A stretch of DNA of 10,896 bases from JAYZBC01 sp036339375 (GTDB taxonomy: Bacteria; Pseudomonadota; Alphaproteobacteria; MPNO01; UBA2964). The notes under the pieces were generated by a model that had not been told where the DNA came from, made no database searches, and worked only from the letters and a program-made list of their open reading frames with translations. Positions 1-6,343 of this stretch are shown piece after piece. The stretch covers positions 1-10,896 of the forward strand of contig JAYZBC010000096.1 of assembly GCA_036339375.1 (NCBI GenBank). Direction: 5' to 3'. The position numbers and the translations under genes are program-made. The first letter of the stretch is position 1. Each line of letters starts with the position of its first letter.

Positions 1-837
1 TGCATTAAAACCACCTATTACGGCAAGGGCCTGGGCACTGAGTTCGGGTGTTTGTCCGCAAATTTCGAGATAGGCTGGTAGGTGGACGGCTATAAAAATA
101 AGCTGGAGCCCACAAACAAAATAAGCAACCGCCATAGTGACATAGCCCTTATGATTCCAGGCTTCATTTAAAACTCCTTTGAGCGTTAAATTTGCATCTG
201 GTTCTTTGGAGTTTTGTGAGATTTGCATCGCTGTTTTGTCCCCTGAACCCACAAAATATGCAGCTGGTACCATTACGGCGCAAAGCCCAAGAAAGGCGAC
301 CATAGCCGTTACCCATCCATCACTACTGATGAGGCCTTGTGCTAGGGGAGCTGCTATAAAGGATCCTATTGATCCAGCAGCTGACACCGTACCCAGTACC
401 AGACTACGTTTGGTAGCGGAGACTGCACGAGCCGTTGCGGCAAGGGCTAAACTAAGCGCGGTGCAAGAGAGTGCCAGTCCTACCATCAAACCGAGCCCTA
501 AACATAGACTGATCGGGCCGGTGGCTAGAATAGTTACCCCCAGTCCTGCAGCATAAAGAAAGGACCCTAAGACTGTCATCAAACGGCACCCAAATTTATC
601 TGCAAATGCACCAATTAGGGGCTGTGTAAGGCCCCACGTGAAATTTTGAATAGCAATAGCTAGGGTAAAGTCAGCAATTGTTATTCCGAGGTCTTGCGTC
701 ACTGGCGTTACAAACAAACCCCAGGTCTGTCTCATTCCCATGCTGATGGTCAACATGACACTAGCACCCGTTAAAACGGAGACTGTTTGAGCACTCGTAT
801 ATCCGTATTGTTTTTGAGGGTGAGTCATCGGAGACAT
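1..837 (-). CDS. MFS transporter, N-terminal part (3' end beyond window)
   Basis: The first 279 codons of a major facilitator superfamily permease; the C-terminal part lies outside the window. It is an inner-membrane secondary transporter. The translation is a run of hydrophobic helices with an MFS motif A between helices 2 and 3 (GAFADKFGCR, about residues 76-85), then a charged central loop near residues 205-225 (GSGDKTAMQISQNSKEP), as expected between the two six-helix halves. The N-terminal pattern QTWGLFVTPVTQDLG (about residues 37-51) resembles the monocarboxylate/oxalate-type MFS group, so an organic acid substrate is possible, but this is inference. The start is ATG at 835-837. An in-frame ATG at 826-828 is an alternative, and neither has a clear Shine-Dalgarno sequence. 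The gene is divergent from the RdhA-like gene and may import a substrate for the neighbouring enzymes. Confidence 0.9.
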   Translation of the reverse strand, partial: MSPMTHPQKQYGYTSAQTVSVLTGASVMLTISMGMRQTWGLFVTPVTQDLGITIADFTLAIAIQNFTWGLTQPLIGAFADKFGCRLMTVLGSFLYAAGLGVTILATGPISLCLGLGLMVGLALSCTALSLALAATARAVSATKRSLVLGTVSAAGSIGSFIAAPLAQGLISSDGWVTAMVAFLGLCAVMVPAAYFVGSGDKTAMQISQNSKEPDANLTLKGVLNEAWNHKGYVTMAVAYFVCGLQLIFIAVHLPAYLEICGQTPELSAQALAVIGGFNA

Positions 838-1150
838 GTTTTGAAAAATAACATATCAAACCAAACTACAGGACATGTTTTGTTTGTCCACCCTGATGAA
901 CAAATTGGAGGGATGATTTTGGAAATAGGTAAAAGAACTCAATAACTAATACATACCGAAAATAGGATTTCTATTCAGGGGTAGTACTAAATTAAGAAAA
1001 AGGTGTTTTTAATATCCTTATGAGAACTAAAACCTTCTATTTCTGGTACCCGTCCAAAAGGCATTTAATTTTAACTAGACTTTTAAGGTAAAGCGTGAGT
1101 AATTCAAGATAGAGAGAACTATTAGAATTTCAATAAAAAGGGGTAACTGT
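838..1150. other. Divergent intergenic region, no gene seen
   Basis: A 313-base AT-rich gap between the divergent MFS and RdhA-like genes, so it should contain promoters for both. I found no convincing -35/-10 pair. A short inverted repeat GGACA-N9-TGTCC lies at 871-889 and could be an operator or a weak hairpin. GGAGGG at 907-912 touches an ATG at 913 that opens only a ten-codon frame. I looked for a cobalamin riboswitch B12 box, because the downstream protein is of a corrinoid-dependent type, and did not see one. Confidence 0.5.
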
Positions 1151-2071
1151 ATGAAAGGTATCAGTTGGCGCCGTGAACAGGGATTGGCTGATCCTCTCCT
1201 TAAACGGATGGTAAAGGAAAGTGGGCTTGACCATATTCCCCAATGGACAAAAAAGGCCAATTTTCGGGTAGAGGCCCATAATCAATGGATGGAGTTGGCA
1301 AAAAATCGTGATGGCCCGGTAAGTGGTGAAAAACGTATTATTAAAGATTTGGCCATCATCACTTCAGAAACAAAATCCAGAGCAAAATTATTAGGGGCTG
1401 ATTTAGTGGGTATCGCTCTTTTGAAACCCATAATGATTGATCTTGATTTTCAAATGCCGCACAAAAATGTAATTGGCATTGTCCTTTCTGAAGACTACGA
1501 AAAAGTTTTAAAAGGATCCCTAGCGATAGAGGAAGAAACCTTTAGGGTCTATGTTCAGGTGGCCGACATAGCAACAAAGCTTGCTTCGTGGATACGAGGG
1601 ATGGGTTATCCCGCATGGGCCCATCACAATGGAGTTACCCAGATACAAGCTATCCCAACACTCTACCATTGTGGAATTGGAGAATTGGGGCGTCACGGTA
1701 GTTTAATTAACCCTGACCTCAGTGCTAATTTTAGACCAAGTTTTGTGACCACGGACCTACCACTGGAATATAATGAACCGCTAGAATTTGGTGTTCCAGA
1801 TTATTGTGAAAATTGCAATTTATGCCGCAACAACTGTCCAGGGGATGCCATAGCGACAGATTCCATTAGCACTCAAGGAATCAAACGTTGGTTAATTGAT
1901 ATGGAAAAATGTTATCCGTATTCTCGGTTGCATGAGGCTTACTGCCATATTTGTGTAGATGTTTGCCCCTATGTACATAAGGAAAATGGGGCTACTGAAA
2001 AGCGACTGCTTTATAAAACCTATATGAAACAAAGGAAGGAAGACGGGTATCGCTCACCCAATAGGCTTTAG
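1151..2071 (+). CDS. Reductive-dehalogenase-like (RdhA/QueG-type) 2x[4Fe-4S] protein
   Basis: A 306-residue protein of the corrinoid- and iron-sulfur-dependent reductase group that includes RdhA and epoxyqueuosine reductase. The middle carries the RdhA-type block GELGRHGSLINP followed by TTDLPLEYNEPLEFG. Then come C219, C222, C225 and C229-P230 (CENCNLCRNNCP), and C254, C265, C268 and C272-P273 (YCHICVDVCP). All eight cysteines for two 4Fe-4S clusters are present. There is no Tat signal or membrane segment, and no RdhB-like anchor or fused flavin/ferredoxin reductase. It is therefore a short cytoplasmic form, unlike roughly 450-500-residue respiratory RdhA proteins. The ATG is preceded by AAAGGGG seven bases upstream. 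The TDLPL block favours the RdhA side over QueG, which also argues against a housekeeping queuosine role. Reductive dehalogenation is therefore possible but unproven, and corrinoid binding is inferred from the family. Confidence 0.8.
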   Translation: MKGISWRREQGLADPLLKRMVKESGLDHIPQWTKKANFRVEAHNQWMELAKNRDGPVSGEKRIIKDLAIITSETKSRAKLLGADLVGIALLKPIMIDLDFQMPHKNVIGIVLSEDYEKVLKGSLAIEEETFRVYVQVADIATKLASWIRGMGYPAWAHHNGVTQIQAIPTLYHCGIGELGRHGSLINPDLSANFRPSFVTTDLPLEYNEPLEFGVPDYCENCNLCRNNCPGDAIATDSISTQGIKRWLIDMEKCYPYSRLHEAYCHICVDVCPYVHKENGATEKRLLYKTYMKQRKEDGYRSPNRL

Positions 2072-2167
2072 AAAATTATAAACCCAAAAAATAGGGTAAG
2101 AGTAATACATTGGTTGCTCCATTTGTGGTTTCTAGTCCGGTTTCAAAGGGAAAAATTGTGGCCCTTT

Positions 2168-2205
2168 AAGAGGCCCGCAAAAGGAAGTTGGGTAATGCCT
2201 TTTTC
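2168..2205 (+). terminator. Possible Rho-independent terminator after RdhA-like gene
   Basis: AAGAGGC (2168-2174) can pair with GCCTTTT (2197-2203), with one G-U pair, and a T run follows (2200-2204) ahead of a T-rich stretch. The loop is long at 22 bases, so this is a moderate to weak candidate. If real, it separates the RdhA-like gene from the cupin gene. Confidence 0.3.
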
Positions 2206-2346
2206 TTTAATTAATTTCTTTTTATTTTGATAACATTTTTATTACGTTGCTGTTCACATAAGAAAAATTGACCTCTTTTGGTGTTGTCTGACGCTAAAAT
2301 TCAATGAATGATGTCCCGGTCTTTTGAAAAAATGGAGAAAAATTTT

Positions 2347-2895
2347 ATGGACATTCCTGGAAATCAAAATCGGACTTTGGATATTGAAGAACACGTGATG
2401 CGTTTTGAAAAACTTCCAGGAAATGAATCCTCTTATCGTCCAATTGACATGCTGTTGCCGAGGTATGCACGGGATCGGTATGCTGTTGTGGGGCGTCCTG
2501 GCGAGAGTACTACCTCCAACTCACCACTTCATAATGTAGAAGCGTTTAACATCACTTATTTAAAATGTGCGCCTGGTAAAGGGATCGGAAATCATGCACA
2601 CAAGACTCCTGAAGCCTTTATAGTCATGTCAGGTAAGTGGTTGATTACACTTGGCCCCAAATCTGAACAGAAAACAACTCTTGAACCTTGGGATATTATT
2701 TCTGTTCCTCCTAGTGAAATGCATAGTGCTGTTAATATAAGTCATGAAGAAGGTTGGTTAATGACTATCAATGCTGGACAGAGTGGTGCAAAGTTATTTT
2801 GGGCACCAGAACTCGTTGAAGAAATTCGGGCAACAGGAAAAGATGTTAATAACATAGAAAATCCAGGTAATTTTGTTGAACAAAACAAGCTCTAA
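2347..2895 (+). CDS. Single-domain cupin protein (probable metal-binding)
   Basis: A 182-residue cupin. Cupin motif 1 is matched exactly, G77-x5-H83-x-H85-x3-E89-x6-G96. Motif 2 is nearly complete around D116-I-I-S-V-P-P, with H126-x3-N130; serine replaces the usual glycine at 123. H83, H85, E89 and H126 form the standard metal site, so this is likely an Fe, Mn or Ni/Zn cupin and could be a dioxygenase, isomerase or small-molecule sensor. There is no DNA-binding domain and no signal peptide. I chose ATG 2347 because GGAG (2334-2337) lies nine bases upstream. The longer in-frame start at 2308 has no ribosome binding site and would add only a low-complexity 13-residue extension. It is followed 108 bases later by the diiron oxidase gene in the same direction, which suggests a joint role, although the substrate is unknown. 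Confidence 0.85.
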   Translation: MDIPGNQNRTLDIEEHVMRFEKLPGNESSYRPIDMLLPRYARDRYAVVGRPGESTTSNSPLHNVEAFNITYLKCAPGKGIGNHAHKTPEAFIVMSGKWLITLGPKSEQKTTLEPWDIISVPPSEMHSAVNISHEEGWLMTINAGQSGAKLFWAPELVEEIRATGKDVNNIENPGNFVEQNKL

Positions 2896-3003
2896 TTCAA
2901 CAATTCTGTTGATTTTAATAAACGTATAAGAATTTGGAATTTTGCCAACAGTTATTCTATTTTTCAATTTCTGTAAAAACATCATTTGATTAAAGAGGTT
3001 AGT

Positions 3004-3723
3004 ATGGGGAATAAAACTGTAGTTAATCGCCTTGATGCAGAAGTTGATGACTTTGCCAAACGTACAAAATTATTTGAAGAAGGAAGTTGGACACACAATC
3101 GTTGTCGTGCTTTTGTCCTTCAGCATCGTCAGAATACACGCTATCGAAATTCTGTCTTAAAATTAAAGGTAGCCACAAATTGTCCCATTTGGGATATAAA
3201 ACTCGACATCATTCATGCTTGTTCCCAAGAAATAATAGCTGATCACGAATTTGGCGGCGGCGAAGCGCACTGGAAAATTTTAGAGGATCTGGGTGTCAAA
3301 ATCGGGGTTGAAAGGGGAGAAATCCAAAACGCCAAACCTACTCACAATACACAGCTTTGTTGGGATGCTTGGCAAGGGCTAATGGCAAATGCTCATTGGT
3401 TGTTAGGGTTGATAGGAAATACTTGTGCGGAGCGGGTTAACGTGCCGGGCTACGGTCTGGGTGAAATGCGAAATAAAGGGTGGCTTGGTGCAGTAAGAGA
3501 GGAGTGGAAACAATTATGGGGACTTTCCGAAGAAGACTTAAAATTTTTTAAGTTGCACAGCGAAGCCGACATCGAACATTCGGAATTAGGTTGGAGAAAT
3601 GTCTCTAAATATGCAGAAGAATTGAACCTGGAAAATGATGTTTATGAGGCCTTGCGCAGAAATCTTGTAGTTTGGGAACGTTATTTTAATGGTATTGCCG
3701 AATATGGTGATTCTATGGACTAG
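3004..3723 (+). CDS. Heme-oxygenase-like diiron oxidase (HDO/PqqC-TenA fold) family protein
   Basis: A 239-residue all-helical protein of the PqqC/TenA-like superfamily. It carries the ligand pattern of heme-oxygenase-like diiron oxidases such as CADD, UndA and the central domain of SznF: E82-x6-H89 (EFGGGEAH), E143 (NTCAERV), and H185-x3-D189-x2-H192 (HSEADIEH). Spacing and position closely match the CADD ligands as I recall them (E81, H88, E142, H174, D178, H181), so an O2-activating diiron site is a strong prediction. Known relatives do N-oxygenation, oxidative decarboxylation or C-C cleavage; which applies here cannot be told. PqqC itself is cofactorless and lacks this set, and no other pqq gene is nearby. 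The start is ATG 3004, with AAAGAGG at 2992-2998 five bases upstream; a TTG at 2986 in the same frame would place this ribosome binding site inside the gene. The adjacent cupin may be a partner enzyme. Confidence 0.8.
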   Translation: MGNKTVVNRLDAEVDDFAKRTKLFEEGSWTHNRCRAFVLQHRQNTRYRNSVLKLKVATNCPIWDIKLDIIHACSQEIIADHEFGGGEAHWKILEDLGVKIGVERGEIQNAKPTHNTQLCWDAWQGLMANAHWLLGLIGNTCAERVNVPGYGLGEMRNKGWLGAVREEWKQLWGLSEEDLKFFKLHSEADIEHSELGWRNVSKYAEELNLENDVYEALRRNLVVWERYFNGIAEYGDSMD

Positions 3724-3773
3724 ATAAATACTTTGCTAAAATTTTGTTATTTTCTTTTTGTTACTAAGTTTGA

Positions 3774-3808
3774 ACCTTTGCTAATAATCGTCTTTAAAGG
3801 TAACTTTT
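3774..3808 (+). terminator. Weak terminator-like hairpin after the diiron oxidase gene
   Basis: ACCTTT (3774-3779) and AAAGGT (3796-3801) form a six-base-pair stem with a 16-base loop. AAC and a run of five T follow at 3805-3809. The stem is AT-rich, so the strength is doubtful. Confidence 0.28.
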
Positions 3809-3821
3809 TGAGTATAAGCTT

Positions 3822-3862
3822 AAAAATTTAAATTTTTGAAAAGCTTAATTGATTAATTAAGC
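3822..3862. repeat. Two perfect inverted repeats upstream of the secreted-protein gene
   Basis: The first is the 16-base palindrome AAAAATTTAAATTTTT (3822-3837). The second is GCTTAATT-GATT-AATTAAGC (3843-3862), a perfect 8-bp inverted repeat with a four-base centre that ends one base before the GGAG Shine-Dalgarno at 3863-3866. The second repeat could be a regulator operator or an mRNA hairpin next to the ribosome site. A small further stem, GCGG/CCGC (3861-3874), overlaps the GGAG itself. Confidence 0.5.
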
Positions 3863-3875
3863 GGAGAACGCCGCT

Positions 3876-4283
3876 TTGAAACTTATGACTTTTATCTCTT
3901 TGCTGTTTATTTGTCCTACTATCGCTCATTCAGCGGAAAAGTGGCTTTGCACTGCTGAAGCAGCCGGGGGCGTCTTGCTCCAAAATGGAGAATGGGAAGG
4001 AAAAGCTTTTAAAACTAACTCTAAATATGCAATCGCACCGCCAACAAATCCTTTGGATAAAACCCCTTATTTGGTAACTAAACTTGGCAGAGAAATATCC
4101 AAATTAAGGTGTGACCAGATTAGTTCGGGTGAGGGTTTGGTTTGTACCGGTTGGGCCGATTTTCGATTTTCTGGCAAGAATGATCCCACCTTTACAGCTA
4201 TTTTTAAAAAATCAAATAATCCTCATGAACATAAAAAATTAGTCTCCGCCCACGTAGAAATAGGTTCGTGTAGACCATTTTAA
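3876..4283 (+). CDS. Small secreted protein of unknown function
   Basis: A 135-residue protein with a plain Sec signal peptide: K2, a hydrophobic core (LMTFISLLFICPTIA), and a likely signal peptidase I site at AHSA/EK about residues 17-20. The mature part of about 115 residues begins EKWLCTAEAAGGV and contains three cysteines (in WLC, LRC and VCTGW) plus a fourth in GSCRPF near the end, so two disulfides are possible in the periplasm. I recognise no domain. A WLC-AEA-type beginning occurs in small hypothetical exported proteins of marine Proteobacteria, but that is recollection only. The start is taken as TTG 3876 because GGAG (3863-3866) lies nine bases upstream. The ATG at 3885 would be 18 bases from it and would remove the lysine from the signal peptide. 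Confidence 0.75.
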   Translation: MKLMTFISLLFICPTIAHSAEKWLCTAEAAGGVLLQNGEWEGKAFKTNSKYAIAPPTNPLDKTPYLVTKLGREISKLRCDQISSGEGLVCTGWADFRFSGKNDPTFTAIFKKSNNPHEHKKLVSAHVEIGSCRPF

Positions 4284-4418
4284 AATTTAGTAAAAGTAGT
4301 TGGTGGTTAAAAATTTTGGCAGAAAAGGTAGACAGAATACATACCTGACATTGAATTCTGCAGTTTGGCAGATAAAATTTTTATAGTTAAATTTTAAACA
4401 TTCCGGAGGATTTCTGCG

Positions 4419-4454
4419 ATGGTATTTTCTACTAATTACCACAATGTTTTTTAA
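4419..4454 (+). CDS. Eleven-codon leader ORF ahead of the dehydrogenase
   Basis: A short frame, MVFSTNYHNVF, starts at ATG 4419 behind the strongest Shine-Dalgarno of the region (CCGGAGGA, GGAGGA at 4405-4410, spacing eight). It stops with TAA at 4452-4454, only three bases before the ATG of the dehydrogenase, which has no ribosome site of its own. The two frames are in the same register, separated by this stop. It looks like a leader peptide that delivers ribosomes to the next gene by termination-reinitiation. No repeated codon pattern typical of amino-acid attenuators is visible. A recent nonsense mutation in a longer N-terminus is the alternative, but the dehydrogenase family normally begins at the second ATG. 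Confidence 0.5.
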   Translation: MVFSTNYHNVF

Positions 4455-4457
4455 AAA

Positions 4458-5387
4458 ATGACTGTGCTATTGGGGTCAACGGTGGGTTCGGCTGAGAAAT
4501 GGATTGAACCAATCAAAAAAGAACTTCCTGATGAAGTTTTACGAAATGATCTGGAATCGTCCGATTTAAACGATGTAGATATCCTCCTTTTAGGACACAA
4601 AGTTTCCGGAATTTATCAAAAACTTCCAAATTTGCAGTTAATCATTGGGCTTCAAGCAGGGGTAGATACAATTTTAAATGACCCTGAACTACCTTTTCAT
4701 GTTCCCATTGTTAGAGCTTGTCGTCCAAATGGTGATCAAATGATTACCGAATATGTATTGATGAATGTTATGTTTCATCACCGCAATATGCCGTTTTTCT
4801 TAAAAAACCAACGCCTACATATATGGAAAAAACCTAATGTCTTGGAAGCCGGGGAGCGTTCGGTTGGTTTTATGGGATTTGGTCTTATTGCTAAGCCTTG
4901 TGGGATGATGGTCAGCAAGGCTGGGTTTCAGGTTGCCTGTTGGACCCGTAATCCGAAGCAGGTAGAAGGTATAAAAAACTTTTTTGGTAATAGCGGTCTT
5001 AGACCGTTTTTAGAGCAAACAGATATTTTGGTAAATATTTTGCCTTTAACGCCTGATACAGAAAACCTTCTTAATTTAGAAACATTTGGGATGCTGCCTG
5101 AAGGAGCTAAATTCATTAATATTGGCCGCGGTCAGCATGTGGTAGATAAAGATCTCGTTACAGCGTTGGATTCCGGTCAACTGGATGGTGCTACTCTAGA
5201 CGTGTATAGAGAAGAACCTTTGCCTAAGGATCACCCTTTTTGGGACCATCCAAAAATCACACTCATGCCGCACACAGCACGAAAGACCCGGCCAAAGGAA
5301 ATTATACCACAGGTTTCTGAAAACATAAGGAGGTTTCGGTCGGGTAAGCCTTTGTTACAAATAGTCGATCGATTAAACAAATATTGA
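4458..5387 (+). CDS. ghrA: GhrA-type glyoxylate/hydroxypyruvate reductase (D-2-hydroxyacid dehydrogenase)
   Basis: A 309-residue cytoplasmic NAD(P)H-dependent dehydrogenase; E. coli GhrA is of about the same length. The substrate domain has the GLQAGVD block (residues 64-70). The Rossmann motif is VGFMGFGLIAKP (136-147), with alanine (A145) in place of the third glycine of GxGxxG. Catalytic residues are R224 in NIGRG, a glutamate in YREEPLP (E252/E253) and H272 in MPHTA; the family signature HPFWDHPKIT is intact. The expected reaction is reduction of glyoxylate or hydroxypyruvate to glycolate or glycerate, but related enzymes take other 2-oxoacids, so in this locus it may act on a pathway intermediate. 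ATG 4458 fits the family N-terminus (MTVLLGSTVG) but has no Shine-Dalgarno; translation probably depends on the upstream 11-codon ORF. An ABM-family gene follows 65 bases later. Confidence 0.88.
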   Translation: MTVLLGSTVGSAEKWIEPIKKELPDEVLRNDLESSDLNDVDILLLGHKVSGIYQKLPNLQLIIGLQAGVDTILNDPELPFHVPIVRACRPNGDQMITEYVLMNVMFHHRNMPFFLKNQRLHIWKKPNVLEAGERSVGFMGFGLIAKPCGMMVSKAGFQVACWTRNPKQVEGIKNFFGNSGLRPFLEQTDILVNILPLTPDTENLLNLETFGMLPEGAKFINIGRGQHVVDKDLVTALDSGQLDGATLDVYREEPLPKDHPFWDHPKITLMPHTARKTRPKEIIPQVSENIRRFRSGKPLLQIVDRLNKY

Positions 5388-5452
5388 ATCAGCAAATTTT
5401 ACAAATTCTTGTTGTATAATTCATAATATTTTTTCGCTAAAAGAAGGGCATC

Positions 5453-5767
5453 ATGATAGTTGTTGTTTTTGAAGTGACTTTAGATCCTAAAGATGGACAC
5501 AAATATTTTGATTTGGCAGCATCATTGCGTCCAGAATTGGAGAAAATTGATGGTTTTATTTCCGTGGAACGTTTTGAAAGTCTGACCAACGAAAACAAAT
5601 TTTTATCACTATCATTTTGGCGTGATGAAGATGCTGTAGCAGCCTGGCATAAAAATGAGAATCATGGTTACGCCCAGACACTGGGTAAATCGACCATTTT
5701 TACTGATTTTCAGATTACTGTAGCTAAAATCTTCAAGCAGTATACCTTAGCAGACCGCCAAACATAA
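5453..5767 (+). CDS. ABM-domain (antibiotic biosynthesis monooxygenase-like) protein
   Basis: A 104-residue single-domain protein of the dimeric alpha/beta-barrel ABM family, at the usual length. Typical features are the N-terminal strand IVVVFEVTLDP, the segment LEKIDGFISVERFES, the block LSLSFWRDEDAVAAWHKNENH (about residues 51-71) and the ending FTDFQITVAKIF. Members include cofactor-free quinol monooxygenases, heme-degrading enzymes and proteins of unknown role; the sequence does not separate these. The ribosome binding site GAAGGG (5443-5448) lies four bases before the ATG. A consensus-like TATAAT at 5415-5420 precedes it but has no suitable -35, so the gene may be read with the dehydrogenase. 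It is probably the last gene of the plus-strand series, since a hairpin terminator follows. Confidence 0.85.
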   Translation: MIVVVFEVTLDPKDGHKYFDLAASLRPELEKIDGFISVERFESLTNENKFLSLSFWRDEDAVAAWHKNENHGYAQTLGKSTIFTDFQITVAKIFKQYTLADRQT

Positions 5768-5814
5768 AGCCGAAATAAATCGGATTTAATATTTCAAATG
5801 GCGTTTTGGTGCCC

Positions 5815-5845
5815 AAACAGAAACCACTTTGTATTTTCTGTTTTT
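5815..5845 (+). terminator. Rho-independent terminator after the ABM gene
   Basis: A perfect nine-base-pair stem, AAACAGAAA (5815-5823) with TTTCTGTTT (5835-5843) and an 11-base loop, running into a five-T tail (5841-5845) on the plus strand. The stem is AT-rich, but its position 48 bases after the ABM stop codon is right. Confidence 0.5.
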
Positions 5846-5859
5846 AAACAGCTTCTTTG

Positions 5860-5893
5860 AAAAACTGCCGCCCCCACTTTTTATAGAGGCGGC
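5860..5893 (-). terminator. Rho-independent terminator of the cold-shock gene
   Basis: Read on the minus strand, GCCGCC (5893-5888) and GGCGGC (5872-5867) form a six-base-pair GC stem with a 15-base loop, followed by AGTTTT. It lies 12 bases past the stop codon of the cold-shock gene, which converges on the ABM gene. Confidence 0.6.
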
Positions 5894-5904
5894 TCCCTGT
5901 TAAC

Positions 5905-6114
5905 CTATTCTATTATTTTTAGGTCTTCAGCTGAAGTTTTTCCGTTTTGTCCCTCTTGAAGTTCGTACGAAACCTTCTGTCCTTCGTTAAGAGAGCCAAT
6001 TCCCGCACGTTCAACGGCCGAGATATGTACAAAAGCGTCTTTGCCGCCATCTTCGGGTTCTATGAAACCGTAACCCTTAACAGGGTTAAACCATTTTACA
6101 GTACCAGTAGCCAT
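5905..6114 (-). CDS. Cold-shock domain protein (CspA family)
   Basis: A 69-residue single cold-shock domain, the standard length. It binds single-stranded RNA and DNA through RNP1, KGYGFI (residues 13-18), and RNP2, DAFVHIS (26-32), after the conserved GTVKWFN start. The ending SAEDLKII is typical of alphaproteobacterial members. It acts as an RNA chaperone or antiterminator in the cytoplasm; whether it is cold-induced cannot be told, since many paralogues are constitutive or growth-phase controlled. GAGG lies about eight bases before the ATG. The gene stands alone between its own terminator and a candidate promoter, and is a housekeeping gene set among accessory catabolic genes. Confidence 0.97.
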   Translation of the reverse strand: MATGTVKWFNPVKGYGFIEPEDGGKDAFVHISAVERAGIGSLNEGQKVSYELQEGQNGKTSAEDLKIIE

Positions 6115-6167
6115 ATTTTTTTCCTCAAAGTAATAGTCAAATTTTCACTCCTCACACCACGTGATAA

Positions 6168-6196
6168 AGCAATTAAATTAACGTTCACATTGTCAA
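6168..6196 (-). promoter_or_regulatory. Candidate promoter of the cold-shock gene
   Basis: On the minus strand CCTTGACA includes a perfect TTGACA at 6196-6191, also matching the alphaproteobacterial CTTGAC form. The hexamer 17 bases downstream (ATTGCT, 6173-6168) is a poor -10, so only the -35 is convincing. It would give a leader of about 45-50 bases before the ATG, much shorter than the long E. coli cspA leader. Confidence 0.35.
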
Positions 6197-6343
6197 GGGT
6201 AATTAAAGTGCAAGAAGAGCAGCTATCAAAGTAACACAAATCGAATGTAACACGTGAGCGGACATATAGAAGATATCACAAATAAGTCAAGGACTTTACG
6301 ATACAAGTAATTTCCAAAGTGTTGATACTATCAGGTCTGTTCT

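Noticed and set aside
179..556. Open frame of 125 codons on the plus strand
   Set aside because: It lies wholly inside the MFS gene on the other strand, has the composition of an antisense frame and no recognisable domain.
913..945. Ten-codon frame after GGAGGG upstream of the RdhA-like gene
   Set aside because: GGAGGG touches the ATG directly, too close to serve as a ribosome site, and nothing supports a peptide.
838..1150. Cobalamin riboswitch upstream of the RdhA-like gene
   Set aside because: Expected on functional grounds, but I could not find a B12 box or the conserved core.
3004..3723. Annotation as PqqC (PQQ synthesis)
   Set aside because: The fold is related, but the diiron ligand set H-x3-D-x2-H and E-x6-H is of the HDO type and no other pqq gene is nearby.
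5415..5420. Perfect TATAAT before the ABM gene as a promoter
   Set aside because: No -35 at usual distance (TTTACA is 11 bases away, TTGAAT 25), and no extended -10 at the correct spacing; common by chance in AT-rich DNA.
6158..6256. Two CACGTG palindromes flanking the cold-shock promoter region
   Set aside because: Six-base palindromes 93 bases apart with different flanks; no known bacterial regulator can be assigned.
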